DNA of 64,000 nt, taken from assembly GCF_900115755.1 (NCBI RefSeq), contig NZ_FOXQ01000004.1, positions 248,001 to 312,000 of the forward strand. Reading direction: 5' to 3'. The notes below the pieces were generated by a model. That model saw nothing but the letters and a program-made list of their open reading frames with translations. It ran no database searches and had not been told where the DNA came from. The position numbers and the translations under genes were made by a program. Every line of letters begins with the position of its first letter. Position 1 is the first letter of the stretch. Shown piece after piece: positions 45,201-52,730 of the stretch. The DNA comes from Parafilimonas terrae (lineage in GTDB: Bacteria > Bacteroidota > Bacteroidia > Chitinophagales > Chitinophagaceae).

Positions 45201-45463
45201 TGAGTAAGTTGTTGCATCAATCAGGCCACAGCATTATTGAGAGGAACATTATTGATATTAACGGCCGCATACAACGTCCCGACAGAATATTAATAAAAGA
45301 CGACAGTGTGCTACTGCTGGATTATAAGTTCACATTAGAGCAAAGTGATAAACATGTTGAACAGATTTTAAAGTATAAAGATTTATTAAAGCAAATGGGT
45401 TATGTTAATGTGCAGCCTTATTTGTTTTATGCAGTGAGGAAGGAGCTGAAAAAAGTGGGGTGA
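42239..45463 (+). CDS. addA: UvrD-like helicase/nuclease, AddA-type (RecB-like)
   Basis: Large subunit of a predicted AddAB/RecBCD-type double-strand-break resection enzyme, 1074 residues. Walker A ASAGSGKTFSLA is at residues 10-21; motif Ia AVTFTNKATGEMKTRI near 40; motif II FLFDEFQDTSVNQW near 386; motif III VGDTKQSIYRWRNGD; motif V VQVITIHKSKGLAFRAVFVP near 757; motif VI LYVATTRAKD. The C-terminal nuclease domain has GSLAHDVLA and PDRILIKDDSVLLLDYKF. The AddB-like gene lies downstream but is separated by a reverse-strand toxin-antitoxin pair. Confidence 0.93.
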   Translation: MQKPLKILQASAGSGKTFSLAAHYLTLLFSGENKYRELLAVTFTNKATGEMKTRILEVLEGLAKGDESVNSYRSIILKTHPHLAGETLKEKADKIYRKILHDYSRFAVSTIDGFVQKVIRGFAFELGLSSDYALEMNYDKVKDELVQKMDASLDNNKQLLEWIITLALERISDNKNWDYKFELGSLINEIFKESFEVFEQALATIGTENIDALFKRYNQITKQEIDAYEKQLSEYGKQAVTVFERYNLDKAHFVQGSRNWLFKLQAFINNDQDKFAKIFALIDNPDAWFKPDKGDGSMYQQLNALLKTIQSFYEEKVGSYELAIAFKKNLYYLRLMQEVVTLLSAYRNEHDNLLISDAQKLITGITGDAGGNPSFIWEKVGARYRNFLFDEFQDTSVNQWKSFRMLLANALASAEGKYIDNLIVGDTKQSIYRWRNGDWNILHQQAKKDIGELYILEESLSENYRSTANIIDFNNHLYQLLPALLQSYLNNTVQEQPAAINEWWNSNGFNEVITSVYAGAAQSKALSTKPGGAIKVKRFSKAEDETARYTETVFREQALNDVLEEIKVLIHEKNYARKDIAILVRSNFEATACVEKLMEHNIPVISGDALLISNNLAVDLIINTLKVITGIDEQTALYKANCIALYHAVHQNQAGPHLYCDLNEKSLSQLDNVLPASLCNNWQQWLQLPLAELAENLITSYQLNHLQQHIPYLLAFRDLIGNATKPGEKGIGAFLEWWEEEGCKKSLPSPDGADAVQVITIHKSKGLAFRAVFVPFCIWDNETKANSVFWVPAQDTMYHELGNMPLRFSKALARTSVAKAYFKEVLYSNMDSLNMLYVATTRAKDFLYLATMFKKEADKLSNIGDAINTAMQQFNPEFAKDNLYEKAEDILTAAAPQQRSCITLEDYPTSQRLSELYVEIEDKHIVHLLNREKSGRRGSLAHDVLANASNEDETNAYLEKLLSEGVIQEEELQPLKQAVMDVLQHPELSKLLHQSGHSIIERNIIDINGRIQRPDRILIKDDSVLLLDYKFTLEQSDKHVEQILKYKDLLKQMGYVNVQPYLFYAVRKELKKVG

Positions 45464-45473
45464 TTAGGAACCG

Positions 45474-45773
45474 TTACAAATAGATACTTTTCCTTGGGTG
45501 GCGCCTTGTATCGTACATGTTCAGCACTTCGATGGTATCGTCTTTAATCCGGTAATACAACCTGTTATGCTTCGTTATCAAAATGCTCCGTACAGGCTTA
45601 ATTACAGAAGAAGGCGCACCGATATAAGGTTGTTTAGATAAAGTTTGAAGTCTTTTTTGTAGACGGATAATAAATTCATCAGCAACTTCTTCACCCCATG
45701 CTGATTTTAGATAGTCAAGCAGTTTAAAGAGCCTTTTCTGAAATCGTTTTTTGTAAATTATTTTGTACGCCAT
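45474..45773 (-). CDS. RelE/ParE family toxin (TA pair 1)
   Basis: A 99-residue toxin of the RelE/ParE fold, starting MAYKIIYKKRFQKRLFKLLDYL. The core HNRLYYRIKDDTIEVLNMYDTRRHPRK is typical of the family's C-terminal strands with basic residues near the end. ParE members poison gyrase and RelE members cut mRNA on ribosomes; the sequence does not decide which applies. The start overlaps the 3' end of the antitoxin gene by 16 bases, the normal TA arrangement. The pair lies on the minus strand between the addA- and addB-like genes. Confidence 0.85.
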   Translation of the reverse strand: MAYKIIYKKRFQKRLFKLLDYLKSAWGEEVADEFIIRLQKRLQTLSKQPYIGAPSSVIKPVRSILITKHNRLYYRIKDDTIEVLNMYDTRRHPRKSIYL

Positions 45774-46000
45774 TGCCTGATTGCTTCATCCAGTTCCTGT
45801 TGGGAAATAGCATCAAATCCAAAAGGCTCGTTAACAAGGTTGATTAACTCCTCTTTGTCTTCTTCTGATAATTCATCAGTTACATCTTTGCCTTCGTTTT
45901 GTGTAAAAAATTCATAATCTGTTTTAAGTAACAGCAATAAATTTTGGTCTTCAGTAGAAGATATTTTATTAATAAGGTCTTGTTTTATATCGTTGGTCAT
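45758..46000 (-). CDS. Antitoxin of TA pair 1
   Basis: An acidic 80-residue protein upstream of the toxin, with helix-rich segments (QDLINKISSTEDQNLLLLLKTDYEF and ELSEEDKEELINLV) and a C-terminal tail likely to wrap the toxin (DELDEAIRQW-like). I see no recognisable DNA-binding domain, though such antitoxins often bind DNA through their N-terminus. Assigned from position and overlap with the toxin gene. Confidence 0.75.
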   Translation of the reverse strand: MTNDIKQDLINKISSTEDQNLLLLLKTDYEFFTQNEGKDVTDELSEEDKEELINLVNEPFGFDAISQQELDEAIRQWRTK

Positions 46001-46268
46001 AATTCTAATTTAAATTCTTATGAAAAGGGTAATTGTGGAAAATCAACCTTATCAAATTTATACCATTTTATTATTTAAATTAACAAGCTGCAGTCATGAT
46101 TAACAAACTGTAATTTAGCCCGGCAGTAAGATTATTGCTGCACAATGATATGCAGTACAAGGGAGTGCCACAACCGTGACGCCACCTGTTCAATAGCTGG
46201 CAACCCAAATAAAAACAATCAATTTAAACTGCAGGTTTAAACAAAACTTATATTGATATTTTTATAGT

Positions 46269-49142
46269 ATGAAGCCGTTTTTAAAAGAAGTAGCAGAAGA
46301 TTTAATTAAAAAGTTTGGATTGAATATTCAGCATTGTGCCATTGTGTTTAATAATAAACGGCCGGCTGTGTACTTGCAAAAGTACCTGGCGGATATTATT
46401 CAAAAACCTCTCTTCAGTCCTTCTGTATTTACCATACAGGAATTTTTTGATGAAGCTGTGCAGGAAAAACCCGCCGATTTTTATATGCAGTTTTTTACGC
46501 TGCTGGATATTTATAACCAACTGCTGGCGGAAGAAGGTTTGCCCACCATAAAAAGCAGCCAGTTCTTTGGCCTTGCCAGGATTATACTCGCCGATTTTAA
46601 CCAGGTGGATAGTGATCTCGTTGATGCAGACAAGCTTTATAAAGAACTGGAAGATATTGCTGCCATCAATCTTGAATTTGATTACCTAACGCCGGAACAA
46701 TATGCATTCTTATCACAGTTTTGGCAATCATATTCTGAAGGAAAACATAAACGGCAGCAGGAATTGTTTATACAAATGTGGCGCAGGATGCCACAGCTTT
46801 ATCATCGCTTTCATGCAGCGCTGGCAGCAAAAAAACATATTACGCATGGCGGCGCTTACCGCAGGCTGGCAGGCATGGACATAGCGGAAATGGGCTATTT
46901 AAAAAAGTTTGAAAAAGGCAAGGTCATATTTGTTGGCTTTAATGTATTAAGCCGTGCCGAAGCACAACTTTTTACCAAACTGCAACAAGCAGGTAAGGCT
47001 TTATTTTATTTTGATGCAGATGAATATTATTTGAACGATACATTGCAGGAAGCAGGTTTGTTTTTGCGCAGGAACATACATGAACTGCATTTAAAAAACG
47101 AGTTTGCAGCGCCGGTTAATTTAATGAAAACAGCAACGCATAATGTTGATGTATATAAAGTACAAGGCCAGGCGGCGCAGGCTAAAATACTTAATCATAT
47201 TCTTGGCAATGACTACAAACAACAAACGGAAGTAGATGCCGTGGCCGTTGTATTAGCCGATGAAACTTTATTGTTGCCTGCGTTGCAAACCATTCCATCG
47301 CAGGCAGACGAAAAACCAATAAACCTGAATGTAACCATGGGATTTCCACTGGGCATTTCTTCGGTGTTTGGGCTGGCAGATTTATGGTTAAGCTGCCAGT
47401 TAGAAATGTTCAACAACACCAATATATTAAAGTCTTCATCAACGCATATTACCTACCAGCAGCTTGAGTCTTTCCTCACACACCCGCTTACGGGATTGAG
47501 TGAGAAAATGAAGAATAAAATAAGAAAGGCATTGATTGATGAGAACATTGTACATGTAGAACAAAACCGTTTGATACGGCAGGGCGGTATGCTGCAAAAA
47601 TTCTTTACACATATACATCAACCCAAACAGTTAATAGCAGCCTTGCTGGATGTATTGAATTTTGTGCTGAATAATCTTTCGCAACAAAAGCAGTTAAAGA
47701 ATATAGATGCAGAGTTGTTTGTAAAAACCATTCATGAGCTCAACCGGCTTAACGATAACATTAAAGATTACCTGGAAAATGAAGAGCTGCCTTTTGTAAT
47801 AACGCTTATACAAAAAGCATTGCAAAACATTAATGTGCCGTTAAGCGGCGACCCCTTGCAGGGAATCCAGCTAATGGGTTTACTCGAAACGCGGAACCTT
47901 AATTTTAATAAAGTTGTATTCCTTGGTTTTAATGAAGGCATCATTCCAAAAACGTCTATTGGCAATAGTTTTATACCCGACAGTTTGCGCAGGGTTTATG
48001 GCCTGCCGGTGTTGGAAAACCTTGATGCCATTTCTTCCTACATGGTGTATCGTTTGTTGCAACGGGCCGAAGATATTTCCATCGTCTATAACAACCTTAC
48101 TGATGAAACTACCAGCGGCGAACCCAGCCGTATTTTAAAACAACTGGAATATGAAAGTGGTTTCAACTTTAATTATTATGAACTGGATTTACCGGTGCAG
48201 ACAGCGGAAAAACAAACAATAGAAATTGATAAAAAGAACCCGATGGTAAGGCAACGTTTGCAGCGCTATCTTAGCCAGGAAAAAACCTTGTCGCCTTCTG
48301 CCCTCACCACGTATATCGCTAACCCCATTGATTTCTTTTTTAGTTATGTGGCCAACATAAAAGAGCCGAAAGAAGTAACGCCTGTAGTGGAAGCCAATGA
48401 AATTGGTTCTATACTGCATGCGGCAATGGAAAATTTTTATCGCCCTATGTTAAAACAGGAAGTAACGAAAGAATGGATACAGGAACGCCTTCAACAAAAA
48501 GATGCACTTATAAAAAAAGCGTTTGCCAAAGTGCGCAATATGCCGGATGCAGATACGTATGAATTCTCCGGCATGCAGCAGGTGGTGCTGGCAATAGTGG
48601 ATGCTTACATCAATATTATTACCGAACGCGATATGGAAGATGCGCCGTTTACCATTATGGCGCTGGAAGAAAAGATAAATGCAGCAATTCCTTTTCAGCT
48701 AAAAGGCAAAAAGGAAAGCATTAAAATATTTGGTATTGTTGACCGTATTGATGTTAAGAATGGCGTAACAAGAATTGTGGATTATAAAACCGGCAAAGAT
48801 GAACTCAGTTTCAATGCCATTGATAAACTTTTTGATACGAATGATAAATACATTAACAAGGCGCTAATACAAACTATGATTTATGCTGATGCGTATGAGA
48901 AAAAATCACGCAGCCGGCATGTACAACCGGTATTGTATGTGGTGCGGACCATGAAAGAAAAAGGCATTGTTTTTTCATCGAACCGCAAACAACTGGAAGG
49001 GCCTTTTCTCGCCGAACTGAAACCTGCATTTCTTGCAGGGCTTGAAAACAAACTGGCGGAATTGTTTGATGAAGATATTCCTTTCAAAGCCAGCGAAGTG
49101 GCGGATAACTATATGTATTCTATTTATACAACGCTGTTTTAG
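46269..49142 (+). CDS. addB: PD-(D/E)XK nuclease family protein, AddB-like
   Basis: Predicted second subunit of the AddAB-type enzyme, 957 residues. The N-terminal half resembles an inactive helicase (VFNNKRPAVYLQKYLADII; FVGFNVLSRAEAQLF) and the middle keeps a phrase like VVFLGFNEGIIPKTSIGNSFIPDSLR. The C-terminal nuclease domain starts with LSPSALTTYIANPIDFFFSYV, continues GSILHAAMENFY, and ends with the active-site strand FGIVDRIDVKNGVTRIVDYKTGKDE. It follows addA with a 0.8 kb interval that holds TA pair 1 on the opposite strand. No fusion or frameshift is visible. Confidence 0.9.
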   Translation: MKPFLKEVAEDLIKKFGLNIQHCAIVFNNKRPAVYLQKYLADIIQKPLFSPSVFTIQEFFDEAVQEKPADFYMQFFTLLDIYNQLLAEEGLPTIKSSQFFGLARIILADFNQVDSDLVDADKLYKELEDIAAINLEFDYLTPEQYAFLSQFWQSYSEGKHKRQQELFIQMWRRMPQLYHRFHAALAAKKHITHGGAYRRLAGMDIAEMGYLKKFEKGKVIFVGFNVLSRAEAQLFTKLQQAGKALFYFDADEYYLNDTLQEAGLFLRRNIHELHLKNEFAAPVNLMKTATHNVDVYKVQGQAAQAKILNHILGNDYKQQTEVDAVAVVLADETLLLPALQTIPSQADEKPINLNVTMGFPLGISSVFGLADLWLSCQLEMFNNTNILKSSSTHITYQQLESFLTHPLTGLSEKMKNKIRKALIDENIVHVEQNRLIRQGGMLQKFFTHIHQPKQLIAALLDVLNFVLNNLSQQKQLKNIDAELFVKTIHELNRLNDNIKDYLENEELPFVITLIQKALQNINVPLSGDPLQGIQLMGLLETRNLNFNKVVFLGFNEGIIPKTSIGNSFIPDSLRRVYGLPVLENLDAISSYMVYRLLQRAEDISIVYNNLTDETTSGEPSRILKQLEYESGFNFNYYELDLPVQTAEKQTIEIDKKNPMVRQRLQRYLSQEKTLSPSALTTYIANPIDFFFSYVANIKEPKEVTPVVEANEIGSILHAAMENFYRPMLKQEVTKEWIQERLQQKDALIKKAFAKVRNMPDADTYEFSGMQQVVLAIVDAYINIITERDMEDAPFTIMALEEKINAAIPFQLKGKKESIKIFGIVDRIDVKNGVTRIVDYKTGKDELSFNAIDKLFDTNDKYINKALIQTMIYADAYEKKSRSRHVQPVLYVVRTMKEKGIVFSSNRKQLEGPFLAELKPAFLAGLENKLAELFDEDIPFKASEVADNYMYSIYTTLF

Positions 49143-49266
49143 GACATGCTTGCTTTCGTCACTCTATACAGCAAGATCAGTAACGGATGATACTTACTCA
49201 GGTTTATGTTTATTTTATTTGTGCTTGCGGAGCTCCTTCGCTTGTTTCAGCAGTTTTTTATTCGCC

Positions 49267-49362
49267 TTGATTGAGCTTTTGCAGTGCAGATTTTTTAAGC
49301 AGTTGAACACGATATTGCAAGAAGAAATAAAGTTCTTGCGCGTCATTTCGACGACAGGAGAA
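49267..49362. repeat. Dispersed intergenic repeat, copy 1, with CGTCATTTCGACGA tail
   Basis: The first 60 bases (TGATTGAGC... to ATATTGCAAGAA) match a second copy at 50851-50915 at about 80 percent. It is followed by CGTCATTTCGACGACAGG (49341-49358), which also occurs inside the MITE-like element after cas2. No protein is encoded. It fills most of the 311-base gap behind the AddB-like gene. Confidence 0.6.
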
Positions 49363-49431
49363 TGCGTAGCTTCATTGATGCAATTAAAATAGTTATGAGC
49401 GAAGCGTGTAAACAATAAAGATTCAATTTTG

Positions 49432-49439
49432 TATCTTTG
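49432..49439 (+). promoter_or_regulatory. -7 promoter box of TA pair 2
   Basis: TATCTTTG matches TAnnTTTG and lies 14 bases before the antitoxin ATG, so the transcript would have nearly no leader. A good -33 element is not visible. Confidence 0.4.
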
Positions 49440-49453
49440 ATAAAAAGATTAAA

Positions 49454-49672
49454 ATGTCTTATAATAAAAAGGAATTAATGTCTTTGCCTGCAGATGAAAA
49501 ACTTGAGCTTGCAGAAGAATTATGGAGCAGTGTGGAAGAAAGCCTAATGCCTATAACAAATGAGGAGCTTGCTTTTGCAGAAGAACGCCTGAAATTGCAC
49601 GAAGCCAATCCCACTGAGGGTATGAGCCTTGAGCAACTTAAAAAATATTTTGCCGGCAAGTATGGTTTTTAA
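49454..49672 (+). CDS. Addiction-module antitoxin (TA pair 2)
   Basis: A 72-residue protein of the addiction-module antitoxin group that partners RelE/ParE toxins: LMSLPADEKLELAEELWSSVEESL near the N-terminus, then EELAFAEERLKLHEANPTEGMSLEQLKKYF. The toxin gene starts 11 bases before its stop. It lies directly behind a -7 box and the dispersed repeat. Confidence 0.85.
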   Translation: MSYNKKELMSLPADEKLELAEELWSSVEESLMPITNEELAFAEERLKLHEANPTEGMSLEQLKKYFAGKYGF

Positions 49673-49970
49673 ACTTATAATAAAACCAATTGCTTTTACT
49701 GATGCAGATGAAGCAGTTACTTATTATGAAAAAAAATTGAAAGGTTTAGGCAATCGTTTTTATAACAGCTTACTTGTATCCCTGGAAGAAATTCAAGCAA
49801 ATCCTTTTTACTATTCATTTATTAAACAACCTGTAAGACGACATATTATTTCAAAATTTCCTTACAAAATTTATTACCTGGTTTCAGAAGAAATGATCTA
49901 TATAATTGGTATTTCACATGCAAAAAGAAGTAATGCATTTGTGAAAAGAAGATTGAAATTATTGGAATAG
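49662..49970 (+). CDS. RelE/ParE family toxin (TA pair 2)
   Basis: A 102-residue RelE/ParE-fold toxin. The start is ATG 49662, giving MVFKLIIKPIAFTDADEAVTYYEKK; a frame reaching upstream to 49629 lies within the antitoxin and is not used. LGNRFYNSLLVSLEEIQANPFYYSFI and VRRHIISKFPYKIYYLV are family features; the end HAKRSNAFVKRR carries the basic residues expected near the active or gyrase-contacting site. Its start overlaps the antitoxin stop by 11 bases. Confidence 0.88.
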   Translation: MVFKLIIKPIAFTDADEAVTYYEKKLKGLGNRFYNSLLVSLEEIQANPFYYSFIKQPVRRHIISKFPYKIYYLVSEEMIYIIGISHAKRSNAFVKRRLKLLE

Positions 49971-50146
49971 GGCCAAAAGATTTGGTTTGTTTCAACACGA
50001 GCCAAGGCAAGGCTGCGGTTCCGGCTATCCGTTACAAATGCGATAGCATTCATCGAGATAATTGAAAAATATAGTGAAAGAGATAAGTCCTCACTACACT
50101 GCGTGCTTTCCACTTCGATTACGGCAGCCTTTGAGCGTATACAACC

Positions 50147-50461
50147 CTATTCATCTGATAAATCCCTGAAAGTGTCATTGTTCTCAAGCAAACGAGCTGA
50201 ATGGTGCACAGTGATTATATAGATCTTATCATTTTCAATTCTGTAAATGATTCTGTATTTCTTAAAAAGTATTTGCTTGTAATTTGATTGAGGTAATTCA
50301 CGAATCGTCCCACCAATTTCAGGAAAACGTTCAAGCTTAAGGGTCGCGTCAATTAATTTTCTTACAAATTGCTTTGCATAAAATTCAGAGTCTTTGCTGA
50401 TGTACGAAGCAATGTTGTCAATATCATTTAAAGCGTTTTCCGTCCAGGTTATTGAAGCCAT
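50147..50461 (-). CDS. RelE/ParE family toxin (TA pair 3)
   Basis: A 104-residue ParE-like toxin: MASITWTENALNDIDNIASYISKDS is the classic N-terminus, with YAKQFVRKLIDATLKLERFPEIGGTIREL and QILFKKYRIIYRIENDKIYIITVHHSARLL. The last 20 residues extend a little beyond the usual end. It overlaps the antitoxin gene by 13 bases and is convergent with TA pair 2, with 176 bases between. Confidence 0.9.
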   Translation of the reverse strand: MASITWTENALNDIDNIASYISKDSEFYAKQFVRKLIDATLKLERFPEIGGTIRELPQSNYKQILFKKYRIIYRIENDKIYIITVHHSARLLENNDTFRDLSDE

Positions 50462-50640
50462 TTTGATAGCTTTTCTTTAGCTTCCTCTGTTGTATATGTT
50501 TTGCCTTCATCAATATTCTTTTCCCCAGCTTCAATTTTGTTCAACAACATAATACGTTCAAGCAACACATCAATATCCACAAACTCTTCTTCAGGCATCG
50601 CATTGATTGATTCTATTACCTTTTTTTTTGAAACTGCCAT
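50449..50640 (-). CDS. Antitoxin of TA pair 3
   Basis: A 63-residue protein with a basic N-terminus (MAVSKKKVIESINAMPEEEFVDID), then a helix and a tail TTEEAKEKLSKW common in antitoxins of RelE/ParE toxins. Assigned from position, size and the 13-base overlap with its toxin. Confidence 0.78.
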   Translation of the reverse strand: MAVSKKKVIESINAMPEEEFVDIDVLLERIMLLNKIEAGEKNIDEGKTYTTEEAKEKLSKWLQ

Positions 50641-50850
50641 AGCTTATTTCTTTTTTCAAACTTACTAATTTGTTTTATTTAAAAATTATGCATTGTGACT
50701 TAATATAATGTAAATTATAACCAGTTCGCCATCCTTTCTGCGAAAGCAAGGATTTCATAATTGCGTTGCTTATAATAATTGTTCTGCTCTTTTTCTTGAC
50801 AAAAAGAACCAAAAAGTTAAAAGAGATATTCAACGCTTTTTTTCATTCTA

Positions 50851-50915
50851 TGATTGAGATTTTTTTGTGCAGATTTTTGAGCAGTTGAGCGTTGATATTG
50901 CATGAATTTTCTTAC
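50851..50915. repeat. Dispersed intergenic repeat, copy 2
   Basis: TGATTGAGA... GTGCAGATTTTTGAGCAG ... ATATTGCATGAA corresponds over about 60 bases to copy 1 at 49267 in the same orientation. It lacks the CGTCATTTCGACGA tail of copy 1. Confidence 0.55.
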
Positions 50916-51005
50916 TTTCCTTTTAGGTACGGGGTTTTGAGCTGTAAGCATTGTACCGAAATAAAAAAATTTTATTTGGAATAATATCCATTCTTTTTAG
51001 TTTTT

Positions 51006-51074
51006 GGGTACATAGGAAAAGCTATATGTACCCGTTTTTGCACTTTTGGGTACATATCAAAGCGCTTATGTACC
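51006..51074. promoter_or_regulatory. Two GGGTACATA inverted pairs, possible operators
   Basis: GGGTACATA at 51006 faces TATGTACCC at 51025, and GGGTACATA at 51048 faces TATGTACC at 51067. The equal design (half-sites of 8-9 bases, 10-base gaps) suggests binding sites of one dimeric regulator or paired hairpins. No regulator gene is adjacent. Confidence 0.4.
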
Positions 51075-51105
51075 TGATCTTAATTTTTTTGCGCCAGTTG
51101 CTTGT

Positions 51106-51457
51106 TTAGTAATAGCTGCTATCAGCTCTACAGATGGGACGTTGGAACACCTTCATACTTACTTTATCATAAAATTTATTTACATCGAAAAAAGCGCAAG
51201 CCAAAAAATTACAATTGCCGAAATATTGTATTTCGATTCGCTGCGCTCTTTCAGCTTCACGCATAATTACATTGCCATCAAAACGCTCTCGCCATCTCTT
51301 GCTGTTGGATCCTTCAGTTCAATAAAAAAAGTGATTTACCATTTTTATTTTTAAGCGTTATATCAGCGCAACGCTCTTCCAATGATGTATAGGGATGAAT
51401 GCGGTTTCCTAAACCTTTTTCTTTTATAAGTTCAGTAAAACAGTATTTAAAGTTCAT
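51106..51457 (-). pseudogene. Broken PD-(D/E)XK-like protein gene, two frameshifts
   Basis: Read on the minus strand from ATG at 51455-51457, one frame gives MNFKYCFTELIKEKGLGNRI, then YTSLEERCADITLKNKNGKS; a second frame gives FIELKDPTARDGESV; a third gives FDGNVIMREAERAQRI followed by QYFGNCNFLACAFFDVNKFYDK and a stop near 51106. Joined, these form one continuous protein. The acidic residue of ADITLK followed by IELKD is the D...E-x-K pattern of restriction-type nucleases. Each break fits the loss of one T (in T7 and in T4). The downstream part is missing, so even if repaired only about 115 residues remain. It is probably a remnant of a restriction or defence gene. Confidence 0.65.
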
Positions 51458-51514
51458 TGCAGTTGCCGTTTAATAGCTAACCACCAAACTGTTTCATTTT
51501 TATAAAAAATTTGT

Positions 51515-52435
51515 ATGGCTGATAAAGGCTTGCTTTTTATTCCCGACATAAGCGGCTTTACAAAATTTGTACACGAAAACGAAATTGAACATAGCCGCAT
51601 CATAATTGAAGAACTGCTGGAAAACATCATCAACTCCAATCAAATGGGATTGAAAATTTCTGAAGTGGAAGGGGATGCAGTATTATTTTATCGTTTTGGC
51701 AACAGCCCGTCTTTTGAAGAGATATACGGCCAGGTTGAAAAAATGTTCTGCAATTTTCAAAAGCAATTAAAAAACTATGAGAAAACACGCTTGTGCATTT
51801 GCGCTGCCTGCAAAAGCGCCGTAAACCTGAGCCTGAAAATAATAACACATTATGGCGAATTCTCTTCTTACACCGTAAAAGATTTTAATAAGCTTATTGG
51901 GAAAGACGTGATTATTGCCCACCAGTTATTAAAAAATGATATAAACCTGCATGAGTACTGGCTTGATACCAATACTTCACCAGCCGGGCAGGAAAGCAAC
52001 CAACTGTTTCCGGAGTGGATGCAATGGCAACATGGTATAAAACAAACAGAAAATGGCAATATTGATTTTACCTATTGCATGCTTACTAACCTGAAACAAA
52101 AAATAGAGGCCGATCCGCCGGAAGATAAAACAATAGGCAGGCAAAAGATAAAAGTGCTGAGGGCTGAAAAGACAATAGATGCAGGCCTGGTGACGGTTTT
52201 AAGCGTCATGGGGAATTTATCTTTGAGAAATAAATGGCAGGACGGCGTGATAAAAGTGGACAACATTAATCATCCTATTTATCATTTAGGCATCAAATTC
52301 AGAGTTGTTACAAGACAAGGCAGTACTGTTTTTTATTCAAGTTCTTTTGAAGATATGGGCGATGTTTTTTGTTTAAGTGAAACGGATGAGCGCAAAACAC
52401 AAAGTTTGTTTATAACATTAAAATCAATCGCTTAA
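51515..52435 (+). CDS. DUF2652 protein, class III nucleotide-cyclase-like
   Basis: A 306-residue protein whose N-terminus resembles class III adenylate/guanylate cyclases: LLFIPDISGFTKFV with the metal-binding Asp11, and SEVEGDAVLFYRFG with the second Asp (residue 54). The cyclase-like domain extends to about 130, and the C-terminal half (LSVMGNLSLRNKWQDGVIKVDN) looks like an SRPBCC-type ligand-binding fold. DUF2652 proteins are common in Bacteroidota and their activity is unknown. It is convergent with the TIR gene, with 295 bases between stops, so the two are not an operon. Confidence 0.85.
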   Translation: MADKGLLFIPDISGFTKFVHENEIEHSRIIIEELLENIINSNQMGLKISEVEGDAVLFYRFGNSPSFEEIYGQVEKMFCNFQKQLKNYEKTRLCICAACKSAVNLSLKIITHYGEFSSYTVKDFNKLIGKDVIIAHQLLKNDINLHEYWLDTNTSPAGQESNQLFPEWMQWQHGIKQTENGNIDFTYCMLTNLKQKIEADPPEDKTIGRQKIKVLRAEKTIDAGLVTVLSVMGNLSLRNKWQDGVIKVDNINHPIYHLGIKFRVVTRQGSTVFYSSSFEDMGDVFCLSETDERKTQSLFITLKSIA

Positions 52436-52730
52436 AATAAAACGCTGGTTGCATTTGATCTGTATCTGCGTGATAAGTTCATCAATCGTATTGTATTCCC
52501 TTTTTTGTTTAAAAAGAAGCTTGCCAATAGTTTTAATACTTCTTTAAATAATCTTGCAACATTGCTTGCAAGCGGGAAAATTGATAGTATATAAACCTTC
52601 GGAAAGTCAGGTTTTGAACATCCGTAATCTTTCAGCCGCTTGTTTAAAACAAAAACAAAACAATCACCGCTGGAATTTAGAAGCAGCTTTAGTTGAACAC
52701 TTTTATCTCAGTTCCTTCAGCATAATTTAC
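52436..52730. other. Gap between convergent DUF2652 and TIR genes
   Basis: The gap has no complete gene. A minus-strand stretch (about 52440-52530) gives a short protein-like run with EYNTIDELITQIQIKCN, without a start, which may be a remnant. I do not recognise it. Confidence 0.25.

Larger units (their letters stand above)
50641..51105. other. Gene-free gap between TA pair 3 and the nuclease-like remnant
   Basis: Contains dispersed repeat copy 2 (50851-50915), a TTTTTCTTGACAAAAAGAACC-like stretch near 50786 that is common in the phylum, and the GGGTACATA palindromes at 51006-51074. No believable gene on either strand. Confidence 0.4.

Noticed and set aside
51046-51354. A 102-residue plus-strand frame
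   Set aside because: It is antisense to the nuclease-like remnant, which explains the DNA better.
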